Positions 1 through 8,009 of a DNA stretch of 49,950 bases are shown piece after piece; within the stretch, counting starts at the first letter, position 1, and each line of letters opens with the position of its first letter. The notes beneath the pieces were generated by a model, which was given only the letters and a program-made list of their open reading frames with translations, did not search any database and had not been told where the DNA came from. The translations under genes were made by a program, and so were the position numbers. Source of the DNA: Candidatus Methylomirabilota bacterium (GTDB lineage: Bacteria > Methylomirabilota > Methylomirabilia > Methylomirabilales > Methylomirabilaceae); assembly GCA_016207095.1 (NCBI GenBank), contig JACQQF010000002.1, forward strand, positions 1 to 49,950, in the 5' to 3' direction.

Positions 1-112
1 CCGACCTGAGGGTTGGGCGAGAATCTGTTCCCGGCTGCGTGATCCAGCACCACGAGCACGTCACTCGCACCGTCAGATGCGAGTGACGCTCCGTATCATG
101 AGGAGGTCGATG

Positions 113-1087
113 ATGAGGATGACACGATCGTTCGGCTGGATCTTCGCAGGCGCCGTTGCCGCCGGCCTTCTCGCCGGCTGCGCGGAGCTCGCGATCCGCT
201 CCGCACCGGCCAAGCAACCGCGCGCGTCGCAGAGCGATCTCGCCCAAAATGCGACCCGAGCCTTCTGGGAGAACTTCTACGAGGCCCGGTACGAGAACAT
301 CCCGCAGGTCCAGATGCTGCTGACCGCCGCGTACCTCGAGGACCCCAACGACCCGCGGCTGGCGCTCCTCCTCGCGCACACCCACCTCTGGAAGGTTTCC
401 GAGCGCGCGCGCCTCTCGCCCGTCCCGCCGGAGATCACCGACCACCTGATTCTGGCCGAGCGTTACTTCGCCGAAGCGCGCCAACTGGCGCCAGACGACG
501 ATCGCATCCCGGGGTGGCTCGGGTCGGTGAAGCTCGCCCTCGGCACTATCCACCGTGACGAACGGGTGACCCGCGAGGGGTACTTCATGGTGAAGGCGGC
601 GGCGGCCGCCTACCCGCAGTTCAACGACTTCACCCTGTCCTATACGCTGGTGGGCCAGCCGCACGATTCGTCCCGCTTTGCCGAGGCGGTCGCCGCGATG
701 TGGGAGAACCTGGACCTCTGCTTCGGGCGCCGCTACGATCGGGTGCGCCCCGTTCTCGAATGGGCGCCAGTGGCGGCCCTGCGCACAGACATCGGCCGCA
801 GCCGCGTCTGCTGGAACACGGCCCTCGTCCCGCACAACATGGAGGGCTTCTTCCTGCACTTCGGCGACGTCCTCCTGAAGAACGGCCAGAAGGAGGCGGC
901 CGAGACCACCTATCGCTTCATCAAGACGGTGCCGGAGTACGCGACCTGGCACTACAAGCCCGCGCTCGAGGAGCGGTTGGCCAACCTCGACGATTGGATG
1001 GCCCGGCTCCGCGGCGCCGATCGCGCGAACGACCCGCCATACATGCTGAATTCGGTGATCGCGTGCGTCGCCTGCCATGCGCGGTGA
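113..1087 (+). CDS. Predicted lipoprotein with helical body and C-terminal CxxCH motif
   Basis: I do not recognise a named family. Several in-frame ATGs lie at the 5' end; AGGAGG at 101-106 fits the ATG at 113 best (6-base spacing), giving about 324 aa. The N-terminus is a lipoprotein signal: basic residues, a hydrophobic stretch, then a lipobox LLAGC with the modified Cys at about residue 23. The body is rich in Ala, Leu and Glu, and segments about ages and yields of helices (for example YLEDPNDPRLALLLAHTHLW) look like TPR-type helical hairpins; this is inference. The last residues are CVACHAR, a CxxCH haem c attachment motif only two residues from the end, which is unusual. Third positions are almost all G or C, stronger than in the genes that follow. 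It may be a cytochrome-associated outer-membrane or periplasmic lipoprotein. Confidence 0.7.
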   Translation: MRMTRSFGWIFAGAVAAGLLAGCAELAIRSAPAKQPRASQSDLAQNATRAFWENFYEARYENIPQVQMLLTAAYLEDPNDPRLALLLAHTHLWKVSERARLSPVPPEITDHLILAERYFAEARQLAPDDDRIPGWLGSVKLALGTIHRDERVTREGYFMVKAAAAAYPQFNDFTLSYTLVGQPHDSSRFAEAVAAMWENLDLCFGRRYDRVRPVLEWAPVAALRTDIGRSRVCWNTALVPHNMEGFFLHFGDVLLKNGQKEAAETTYRFIKTVPEYATWHYKPALEERLANLDDWMARLRGADRANDPPYMLNSVIACVACHAR

Positions 1088-1399
1088 GCCGCACGCAGGG
1101 CACGCGCCGCCGCAGCGTGTGCACACGGTCTGGAAGGGACCGGAGGCGTCTCGCGTCCGAGTGAGCACGGGTGGCGGGGATGGAGACTGTGGATATCATT
1201 TCATCGTTGGGGTAACGTACCTAGTCTTTGCCCGGCAAGGCGCCTGGAATACATTGCAGACGAACATCTGTACCCGCGCGAAGCGGGCGTCGGGTGAGGC
1301 TGTTGACGATCTCAAGGCACTTGGGCCTGGAACTCCCGTCACCGGGCGACACGACGATTGAGATTATTCCGTGATGATTTAGGTGGGGATATTGGGAGC
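1088..1399. other. Spacer with possible remnant of a degraded gene
   Basis: No intact gene is convincing here. On the + strand at 1241-1294 one frame reads like protein (RLEYIADEHLYPREAGV) and, after a frame change near 1295, a second frame (LLTISRHLGLELP, ending IEIIP and a stop at 1372-1374) continues in the same style. This could be the decayed 3' end of a gene with a small indel. No family is recognised. Confidence 0.2.
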
Positions 1400-1825
1400 C
1401 TATCGATTTCTCGCGGCCAGTCTCTCCCTGACGGCATTCAGAAGCGCGAAGCCGGCCTCCGCATCTGGGACCTTATCGATCAAATAGACGATCTCGATGA
1501 TCGTTGACTGGTCTCCGCGTGGCCGCATCTGGGCTCTCATGATGTGAAATTCTTGGCGTGTCGCCTTGCCGAACCGCTGATAGGGATCGACCGATCCTCC
1601 GATCACCACCGTTGAATCTCTCGTGCCCCTGATCAGATACTTGGACGTGTCTACCGTCTCAAGGTCGAACCCCCATAGCTTTGTCACCTCCAGGAAGGCC
1701 TCCAACACCTCATCGATCGGGGAACTGATCGTTCCCCACTCCGGGTGAACCTCGGGCGCGGCGCACGCAATCAGGGTCACGAGCGATACCGCGGATATAA
1801 CCCCAATCAAGAGTCTCGGCATCAT
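1400..1825 (-). CDS. Small predicted lipoprotein
   Basis: About 141 aa from the ATG pair at 1825/1822. The frame stays open further upstream, but the lipoprotein signal (MMPRLLIGVISAVSLVTLIAC) begins here, so longer starts are unlikely. The lipobox is TLIAC. The mature part of about 115 aa alternates beta-like and helical stretches (WGFDLETVDTSKYLIRGT; IIEIVYLIDKVPDAEAGF). I recognise no domain. No strong ribosome binding site is visible. It is divergent from queG, with about 240 bases between the starts, and is flanked downstream by the remnant-bearing spacer. Membrane anchoring is supported by the signal; the function is unknown. Confidence 0.6.
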   Translation of the reverse strand: MMPRLLIGVISAVSLVTLIACAAPEVHPEWGTISSPIDEVLEAFLEVTKLWGFDLETVDTSKYLIRGTRDSTVVIGGSVDPYQRFGKATRQEFHIMRAQMRPRGDQSTIIEIVYLIDKVPDAEAGFALLNAVRERLAARNR

Positions 1826-2066
1826 TGTGTACGTGTGTCCATTGGGTTTCGGGCTATTATCACATGGGACAGACCCTACCACCATAATTTGCCTCTCCGG
1901 GAGGGTCAAGCGAAAAGCGGGGGTGCCTCGCCGGCCCCGGGGTCGGCCAGGCGCCGTTTCCGCATCCACGACCCGCCATGGGGAAAGGACCAGATCAAGT
2001 TATTGACGGGCCGCTCAAAACACTGCACAATCCAGGGAGCGAACCGGCGCAAGGAAGGAGGCGGGC

Positions 2067-3251
2067 GTGGTAAGCCAGAGCCCAGAGGGGTTGGTCAGAG
2101 GGATCAAAGAGGAGGCCCGTCGGGTGGGCTTCGAGCTGGTCGGGATTTCCTCGATCGCCGACCCGCTGCACGAAGAGTCATTCGCCGACTGGCTGCGGCT
2201 GGGATATGCGGGAGAGATGGCCTACCTCACGCGAACCGAGGAGGCCCGCCGCCATCCGGGCTCCTGGCTGCCGTGGGCTCGTTCGGTCGTCTCCGTCGCG
2301 ATGAACTACTACACACCCTTTCCCCGCGAGACGGCTCCGCCTGGCACGACCAGGGGATGGATCTCCCGGTATGCCTGGGGAGACGATTACCATACGCTTC
2401 TGGAACGCCGGCTGGATTCGCTCCTAGCCTGGATTCGTGGCGAGGTCGGCGAGACGGTTCAAGGCAGAGCCTACGTCGATACCGGGCCGGTGCTGGAGCG
2501 GGAGTTCTCAGGCCGGGCCGGGATCGGATGGATCGGCAAGAACACCCATCTCATCTCCCCGAAGCGAGGGTCCTGGTTCTTTCTCGGCGAGCTGTTCCTG
2601 GGCCTCGAGCTCCCGCCGGACAGATCGATCAGGGACCGGTGCGGCTCGTGTGATCTTTGTCTCAAAGCCTGCCCCACGAACGCCTTCGTCGGCCCGTATC
2701 GGCTGGATGCCCGCCGCTGTATCTCCTATCTGACGATCGAGCTGAAGGGAAGCATCCCGGTCGAGATGCGGCCTTTGATGGGCGATCACGTTTTCGGCTG
2801 CGACATCTGTCAGGAGGTCTGTCCCTACAACGCCAAGGTCACGCCGAGCGAGGAACCGGCATTTCAGCCCAGGGACGGTTTGTATGCGCCGGAGCTGATC
2901 CCGCTCCTGTCACTGACCGAAGAGGGATTCCGGCGGCGGTTCAAAGGGAGCGCCATCAAGCGCCCGAAGCGGCGAGGATTTCTGCGGAATGTCGCGGTGG
3001 CCCTCGGCAATCTGGGAGCTGTCGAGGCGGTTCCGGCCCTGGTCAGGGCCCTCTTGGATCCGGACCCATTGGTGAGAGGCCATGCGGCCTGGGCGCTGGG
3101 CCGGATTGGGATCGATAAGGCCCGCGCCGCGCTCGCCGAGGCGATTCAGCGGGAGACCGATCCCGAGGCGAAGGCGGAGATGGAACAGGCACTGGGGCGG
3201 GAAGAGGCCGAGGGTATTATGGAGTCCCGGCTCAGCGTCTTCGGGCCTTGA
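2067..3251 (+). CDS. queG: Epoxyqueuosine reductase QueG
   Basis: Catalyses the last step of queuosine biosynthesis, reducing epoxyqueuosine to queuosine in the wobble position of GUN tRNAs; a cytosolic cobalamin and iron-sulfur enzyme. The 394-residue product starts at GTG 2067 after AAGGAAGGAG. A DTGP motif near residue 138 matches the catalytic Asp of the family. Two ferredoxin-like cysteine clusters are complete: CGSCDLCLKACP (about 191-203) and CDICQEVCP (about 245-253), with an extra Cys near 218. The C-terminus (about 305-385) has HEAT-like repeats, as in the longer QueG proteins. Its last 20 bases overlap the end of the convergent methyltransferase gene. No other queuosine gene is in the window. 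Confidence 0.95.
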   Translation: MVSQSPEGLVRGIKEEARRVGFELVGISSIADPLHEESFADWLRLGYAGEMAYLTRTEEARRHPGSWLPWARSVVSVAMNYYTPFPRETAPPGTTRGWISRYAWGDDYHTLLERRLDSLLAWIRGEVGETVQGRAYVDTGPVLEREFSGRAGIGWIGKNTHLISPKRGSWFFLGELFLGLELPPDRSIRDRCGSCDLCLKACPTNAFVGPYRLDARRCISYLTIELKGSIPVEMRPLMGDHVFGCDICQEVCPYNAKVTPSEEPAFQPRDGLYAPELIPLLSLTEEGFRRRFKGSAIKRPKRRGFLRNVAVALGNLGAVEAVPALVRALLDPDPLVRGHAAWALGRIGIDKARAALAEAIQRETDPEAKAEMEQALGREEAEGIMESRLSVFGP

Positions 3252-3942
3252 TGATGACGCGAGCCCTGACCGTGAATTCCCTCCCGCTGCCCTGGAGGTA
3301 GGTAACGAATCCTTGCCGGCGGCCATCGGCCTTCCACTTCGCGGACAGGCCAGACCCTTCCAGGTAGGTCAGACCCTCATCCGGCGCGGCGAAGGACAGC
3401 ACCTCTCGCTCCACCCCCAGATAGACCGGTTCGAACCCGGCCTCTGAAAGCGCCGTCTCGACGTGTCCCTCCCCGTAGGCGTACTGCGAGATCCTGCCAC
3501 TCTCCTTCCATTGGTCCACGTGGAAGGCCGCAAAGGCGATGGCGTCGCCCGGCGACAGCACAGCGGCCGCCCGCCGGAGGATCTCGTCCGACATGCAGAG
3601 GTTGGCGACGACCAGGCTGATTGGACCGAGGTCACGATAGTCAATCACCTCCGCGTCAAGGCAATGAAACGTTACATGGTCCAGCCGGAGTGCCGCGGCA
3701 TGCTGGCGCGCTTGTTCGATCACCTCATTGGCGCGGTCGATCCCGATGATCCGACCGACCTCTTTGGCCAAGGTGAGGGTCAGGCGACCGCTGCCACACC
3801 CCACATCCAGGATCGTCCTATCGTGCAGCGGCTCTTCGCGTATCAGACGAAGGAGGGTGGCGCTGAGGCCAGCATGATTCGCCTTGCCTCCCTCGCCCGC
3901 CCTGTACGGCCTCTCTATTCGATGGCGATTCCACTCGACCAT
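3232..3942 (-). CDS. Class I SAM-dependent methyltransferase
   Basis: A 236-residue protein starting at ATG 3942, chosen because AAGGGGG lies just upstream; the frame is open for 23 more codons but without a better signal. The SAM-binding motif I is clear (ILDVGCGSGRL), followed by an acidic residue ending strand 2 (IIGIDRANE) and a motif II-like segment (ISLVVANLCMSDEIL). This is the Methyltransf_11/25 type of Rossmann fold. The C-terminal third contains beta-rich segments and a basic end (RARVIIKARRR). The substrate cannot be deduced. It converges on queG with a 20-base overlap of coding ends, so the two are not co-transcribed. A palindrome upstream (3963-3994) may regulate it. Confidence 0.85.
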   Translation of the reverse strand: MVEWNRHRIERPYRAGEGGKANHAGLSATLLRLIREEPLHDRTILDVGCGSGRLTLTLAKEVGRIIGIDRANEVIEQARQHAAALRLDHVTFHCLDAEVIDYRDLGPISLVVANLCMSDEILRRAAAVLSPGDAIAFAAFHVDQWKESGRISQYAYGEGHVETALSEAGFEPVYLGVEREVLSFAAPDEGLTYLEGSGLSAKWKADGRRQGFVTYLQGSGREFTVRARVIIKARRR

Positions 3943-3962
3943 CAGTGCCCCCTTTTGGCTTG

Positions 3963-3994
3963 TATCATACGCTGATCTTCCGGAAGATATGATA
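3963..3994 (-). promoter_or_regulatory. Palindrome upstream of the methyltransferase gene
   Basis: A perfect 14-base palindrome ATCTTCCGGAAGAT (3975-3988) is flanked by an outer inverted pair TATCAT (3963-3968) and ATGATA (3989-3994). It lies 21-52 bases before the ATG at 3942, where an operator overlapping a promoter would be expected. The factor is unknown. Confidence 0.35.
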
Positions 3995-4087
3995 ATGTTT
4001 TTCGGTCGCATCCGGGGGATCCGTTCAGGGTGACCGTGATGGTAAAGACATGTGAGAGGGATGACATCGGGAACTGAGAAAGCGTGG

Positions 4088-4123
4088 CGCCCTTTGTGGA
4101 GGAAGCGACCCTCACAAAGGGCG
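4088..4123. promoter_or_regulatory. Hairpin in the leader of the sensor kinase gene
   Basis: An 11-base perfect stem CGCCCTTTGTG (4088-4098) pairs with CACAAAGGGCG (4113-4123) across a 14-base loop. No T run follows, so it is not a simple terminator. It lies about 105 bases before the kinase start and could be a leader structure or operator. Confidence 0.35.
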
Positions 4124-4229
4124 TTCGTGTCGTGGTCCCTTCAGACTTTACAAGGCCTGAGATTTCCGATAAGCTGAGTCCCGGGTCAGGCCCTGGTACC
4201 TATTGCGGGTCGTGAGGAGGACCATCGGT

Positions 4230-5708
4230 ATGAAGGCATTCTTCGACAGCCTCAGCTTACGAGCGAAACTGCTCCTCATGATGTTCTCCCTCCTCCTGCT
4301 AACGCTGGCGTCCCTCTTCGTCTTGTACTGGCAGGCGGAACGTGCCCTGATCCTCCAGGTCGAGAAGCACACAACGGACCTCTCGACAGCCATTCAGATC
4401 AGTGTCGAGCGACTGACATCGAAGGGACGGACGGATGAGGCGCGGCTCCAGGACTATGTCGCCCGCCTCCAGCGCAAGGGGGTCAAGGAGATCTCGATCG
4501 TCAGCAACGAGGAGGAGGTCATCGCCAGCAGCAACCCCACCAGGGTCGGGGCCACGATCGACCCCAAGCGCAGGGACCTCTTCATCACCGCTCGCCTTGG
4601 AGACACGCTTGGAGCGGGGAATATCCAAAAGACCTACAATCTGATCGTGCCGATCGTGGTCGGCAACCAACGAATGGGCTACGCCCTGATCAGCATGGTG
4701 CTGGATGATTTCGCCCAAATCTCGCGATTCAACTTCATCAAGAGGCTGGTCGCCACGGTGCTGGTCTTTGGCGTCGGGATGGTGGCCTCCCTCATCCTGT
4801 CATGGAAGTACACCAAGCCGATCGACCGGGTCGTGCAGGCAGCGCGACGGGTGGCCCAGGGCGACCTCCGGGAGACGCTGCCGGTCGAACGACAGGACGA
4901 GATCGGTCAGCTTACCGAGAGCTTCAACGACATGGTGGCGAAGCTGCGGGCGAACAAGGAACTGGAGAATCGCTTGCATCGGGCGGAGCGGCTCTCCAGC
5001 ATCGGTCAGTTGGCCTCGGGGATCGCCCACGAGATTCGCAATCCGTTGAACTTCATCAACCTGAGCATCGACCATCTCCAGAGTCGATGTCCGCCGGATG
5101 ATCCCGGTGCGCGCGAGGAGTTCGCCTACCTGGTGTCGGCGGTGAAAACCGAGATCCATCGTCTGGACACCATGATCACCAATTTCCTGACCTATGGCAA
5201 GCCGCTCAAGCTTCAGCCGCGCGCATGCGATCTGCCGCCGTTGTTGGACGATGTGGCCAGGATGGCTGGCGGCAAGGCCAAGGAACAGGGGATCGAGATC
5301 GAGCGGGGCTATCCGTCCGAGTTGCCGAGGGTCTTGGTGGATGGGGAACAGATTAAGACCTGCTTTGTGAATGTCCTGGTGAATGCCTTCCAGGCAATGC
5401 CCCGGGGGGGGACCCTCTCGATCGCCACTCGTCAGGTGAATGGAGCTGACCCATCAAGCGGTTCGCCGCTCTCCGCCAATGGGCGGTGGGTTGAGGTGAG
5501 CTTCAGGGACACCGGGTGCGGGATCGCCTCCGACGACCTTCCGAAAGTCTTCGAGCCGTACTTTACCACAAAGGAGGTCGGAATCGGCCTGGGGCTGGCC
5601 CTGACCAAGAAGATCGTGGAGGAGCATGGCGGGTCGATCGCGCTGGACAGCACCCTTGAGGAGGGGACCACGGTGATGATCCGGCTGCCGGTCGGGGAGG
5701 AGGCCTGA
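4230..5708 (+). CDS. NtrB/ZraS-type sensor histidine kinase
   Basis: A 492-residue membrane sensor kinase starting at ATG 4230 after GAGGAGG (4214-4220). In order: a first membrane helix (about 14-34), a periplasmic domain of about 130 residues of single-Cache type (inference), a second membrane helix (about 175-195), a HAMP linker, a HisKA domain with the phosphorylated His in GIAHEIRNPL (about residue 267), and a HATPase domain with the N box (VNVLVNAFQAMP), G1 (DTGCGI) and G2 (GIGLGLALTKK) motifs. It passes phosphate to the NtrC-family regulator whose gene overlaps it by one base (TGATG). The stimulus is unknown; the layout resembles kinases for metal or envelope stress and for nitrogen or fatty-acid signals. 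Confidence 0.93.
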   Translation: MKAFFDSLSLRAKLLLMMFSLLLLTLASLFVLYWQAERALILQVEKHTTDLSTAIQISVERLTSKGRTDEARLQDYVARLQRKGVKEISIVSNEEEVIASSNPTRVGATIDPKRRDLFITARLGDTLGAGNIQKTYNLIVPIVVGNQRMGYALISMVLDDFAQISRFNFIKRLVATVLVFGVGMVASLILSWKYTKPIDRVVQAARRVAQGDLRETLPVERQDEIGQLTESFNDMVAKLRANKELENRLHRAERLSSIGQLASGIAHEIRNPLNFINLSIDHLQSRCPPDDPGAREEFAYLVSAVKTEIHRLDTMITNFLTYGKPLKLQPRACDLPPLLDDVARMAGGKAKEQGIEIERGYPSELPRVLVDGEQIKTCFVNVLVNAFQAMPRGGTLSIATRQVNGADPSSGSPLSANGRWVEVSFRDTGCGIASDDLPKVFEPYFTTKEVGIGLGLALTKKIVEEHGGSIALDSTLEEGTTVMIRLPVGEEA

Positions 5709-7279
5709 TGCCCCGTGGCAGAGTCCTGGTGGTGGATGACGAGGGGTCACAGCGTGACATCCTTCGGACGATCCTGTCCGCTGAGGGCTATGCTGTTGAG
5801 ACGGCGCCCGGGGGCCGGGAGGCGGTCAGGCGTTGCCAGGAAAAGGCGTTCGACGTGGTCTTGACCGATCTGCGGATGCCGGGGACCGATGGCCTCTCGC
5901 TGGTGGAGCGGTTGACGCGGGATGACCCGCCTACCCTGGTCGTCCTGATGACCGCGTATGGATCGATGGATTCGGCCGAGCAGGCGCTGAAACGGGGCGC
6001 CTTCGACTACCTGACCAAGCCGATCGAGCGGGAAGAGCTTCTGCTCACTGTCCGGCGGGCCTTTGAGCGTATCCAGTTGAGCCAGGAGAATCGGCTCTTG
6101 CGACAGCAACTGGAGAAGCGCTTTCGCGTCGAAGGGATTGTGGGCAGCCACTTTCGCGTGCAGGAGGTCTTTGAGAAGATACAGAAGGTCTCCGGCAGCA
6201 ACTCCACCGTCCTGCTCATCGGGGAGAGCGGGACCGGGAAGGAGCTCGTCGCCAGGGCCATCCACCGGCACAGCCCGCGCCGGGAGCGACCGTTTGTAGC
6301 GCTGAGCTGCGCCGCGATCCCTGAGACCCTCATCGAGAGCGAACTGTTCGGCTACGAGAAGGGGGCGTTCACCGGGGCCTCCTTCCGTCACCTCGGCCTC
6401 TTCGAGGCGGCCGACAGGAGCACCCTGTTCCTGGACGAGATCAGCGAGCTGAACATCAACCTGCAGGCCAAGGTATTGCGCGCCCTGCAAGAACGGGAGG
6501 TGCGGCGGGTTGGGGGCCGGGAGGACATCAAGGTCGATGTCCGGATCATCGCTGCCTCCAATAAAAACCTGGAGGATGAGATCGAGCGAGGTGCGTTTCG
6601 GGAGGACCTTTTCTATCGGTTGAACGTCGTATCGATCGTCATCCCGCCACTGAGGGAGCGGAGCACCGATATCCCGCAGCTCGCAGAGTATTTTATCAAG
6701 AAGCACGGCGAGAGGTCAGGAAAGCCGATCAGGGGGGTCACCAACGAGGCGATGCGGCTCCTCATGAGCTATCATTGGCCGGGCAACGTCCGACAACTGG
6801 AAGCGGTTCTCGAGCGGGCGATGCTCCTCTCCGATGGGCCAGAGATCGAGCATTACGATCTTCCCATTGAGGTCCGGTTCTTCGATCTGCCGGCCCAACC
6901 CCATCCGTTCAGCACATCCGGCAATAGGTTTGGGGTCGAGATTCCCGAGGGGGGGATCTCGCTCGAGGAGCTGGAACGCGATCTGATCGCGCAGGCCATG
7001 GAGAAGTCTGATTGGGTGATCACGAAGGCAGCACGCTTACTGGGGCTGAGCTACCGGACGCTCCAATACCGACTGGAGAAGTTTCAGGTCAGACGGGGCA
7101 ATGTCAGGGGACGGATAGACCGAGACGGTGTGGGGGCAGAAAGGGGGGATGTGAGTGGGGAGCGTGGTCAAGAAGCGTCGCAAGAAGATGAGCAAACACA
7201 AACACAAAAAACTACTAAAGCGGACCCGGCACCAGCGCCGGAAGAAATGAGGCCGGGCACTAAACGTTCGAACGTCTGA
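5708..7279 (+). CDS. NtrC-family sigma54-dependent response regulator
   Basis: A 523-residue transcription activator for sigma54 RNA polymerase. An N-terminal receiver domain carries the phosphoacceptor in VVLTDLRMPG (Asp54), acidic DD at 10-11 and the KP motif (YLTKPI). The central AAA+ domain has Walker A GESGTGKE, the sigma54-contacting GAFTGA loop and Walker B LFLDEI, and a Fis-type helix-turn-helix (KAARLLGLSYRTLQYRL) lies near residues 440-458. It starts at ATG 5708, overlapping the kinase stop. About 60 further residues follow the helix-turn-helix, are low in complexity and rich in Gln, Thr, Asp and Gly, and overlap a small basic-protein gene in another frame. This tail is probably a by-product of that overlap. 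No clear -24/-12 promoter was found nearby. Confidence 0.93.
   Translation: MPRGRVLVVDDEGSQRDILRTILSAEGYAVETAPGGREAVRRCQEKAFDVVLTDLRMPGTDGLSLVERLTRDDPPTLVVLMTAYGSMDSAEQALKRGAFDYLTKPIEREELLLTVRRAFERIQLSQENRLLRQQLEKRFRVEGIVGSHFRVQEVFEKIQKVSGSNSTVLLIGESGTGKELVARAIHRHSPRRERPFVALSCAAIPETLIESELFGYEKGAFTGASFRHLGLFEAADRSTLFLDEISELNINLQAKVLRALQEREVRRVGGREDIKVDVRIIAASNKNLEDEIERGAFREDLFYRLNVVSIVIPPLRERSTDIPQLAEYFIKKHGERSGKPIRGVTNEAMRLLMSYHWPGNVRQLEAVLERAMLLSDGPEIEHYDLPIEVRFFDLPAQPHPFSTSGNRFGVEIPEGGISLEELERDLIAQAMEKSDWVITKAARLLGLSYRTLQYRLEKFQVRRGNVRGRIDRDGVGAERGDVSGERGQEASQEDEQTQTQKTTKADPAPAPEEMRPGTKRSNV
7155..7250 (+). CDS. AURKAIP1/COX24-domain small basic protein, nested gene
   Basis: A 31-residue, very basic protein read in the +1 frame wholly inside the 3' end of the response regulator gene. 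It starts at GTG 7155 after AAGGGGGG (about 7140-7147) and stops at TGA 7248-7250. The sequence begins MGSVVKKRRKKMSKHKHKK and ends RTRHQRRKK, matching the short AURKAIP1/COX24-domain proteins annotated in many bacteria. In eukaryotes this domain belongs to mitochondrial ribosomal small-subunit proteins, so a ribosome-associated role is likely (inference). The regulator frame over the same bases encodes only low-complexity sequence, which suggests that this frame is the selected one. Confidence 0.85.
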   Translation: MGSVVKKRRKKMSKHKHKKLLKRTRHQRRKK

Positions 7280-7434
7280 CCGACTCTAACGTCATAGATT
7301 CTATTGATTCTCGTTGTGAGGGTCCAGGGGAGAGGCCAAGGGTGATAGGTCGCGAGGGGTGCCCTTGGAGGGGAGCGGAGTTCGGGGTCTCGATCGGTCG
7401 AACGGGGGACGGTTCTCGGTGAGAGACAGGGGCC

Positions 7435-7986
7435 TTGCGCGAGGCGGACTTCGAGCTGATCGATCGGTTCTTGGGGGGCGATGGGGCTGCATTCGATGAA
7501 TTGGTCCACAGACGCCAGCGAGAGGTCTACAATCTGGCGTACCGGATGACCAGGAATGCGGAGGATGCCCGGGACCTCTCCCAGGAGGCGTTTCTTCAGG
7601 TGTATCGGAATCTCAATCGCTTCGATCGGCGCTCCAGTCTTTCCACATGGCTGTATCGGATCGTGATGAATCTGTGCCTCAACCATCTGAATCGGGGTTC
7701 CCGCTCTCGGTTTCCCTCGGTGAATGAACAGGTGGACGTGGCCGATCCGTCCGAGGGATCGCTGGGGCGGCTTGAGGAGAAAGAGCGGCAGGAGGCTCTC
7801 GCCCGCGCCATTGAGGCGCTGCCGCCGCAGCAGCGAGCCAGCATGACCCTGCGCGTGCACCATCACCTGCCCCATGGGCAGATTGCCGAGATCCTGGGGA
7901 TCTCCGAAGCAACGGCCAAGGTCCATTATTTTCACGCCGTACAGGCCCTACGAAGGAAGCTGACTCATTGGCGAGAGGACGGATAA
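7435..7986 (+). CDS. ECF (RpoE-type) RNA polymerase sigma factor
   Basis: A 183-residue extracytoplasmic-function sigma factor. Region 2 is recognisable from about residue 20 to 90 (FDELVHRRQREVYNLAYRMT, then DARDLSQEAFLQVYRNL and STWLYRIVMNLCLNHL), and region 4 from about 120 to 175 (ALPPQQRASMTLR, then GQIAEILGISEATAKVHYFH). The only suitable start is TTG 7435, preceded by ACAGGGG. The next gene is a zinc-finger anti-sigma factor, so this sigma factor is probably held inactive at the membrane until an envelope signal arrives. The spacer 7280-7434 shows no clear promoter or other gene. Confidence 0.93.
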   Translation: MREADFELIDRFLGGDGAAFDELVHRRQREVYNLAYRMTRNAEDARDLSQEAFLQVYRNLNRFDRRSSLSTWLYRIVMNLCLNHLNRGSRSRFPSVNEQVDVADPSEGSLGRLEEKERQEALARAIEALPPQQRASMTLRVHHHLPHGQIAEILGISEATAKVHYFHAVQALRRKLTHWREDG

Positions 7987-8009
7987 CACGAGAAGGGACC
8001 ACATTTCCC

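Noticed and set aside
1077..1361. 94-codon plus-strand frame after the first lipoprotein
   Set aside because: Atypical composition; the protein-like segments in the region lie in the two other frames.
3420..3440. tRNA T-loop-like string GGTTCGAACCCGG
   Set aside because: It lies inside the methyltransferase coding region; no acceptor stem or anticodon arm surrounds it.
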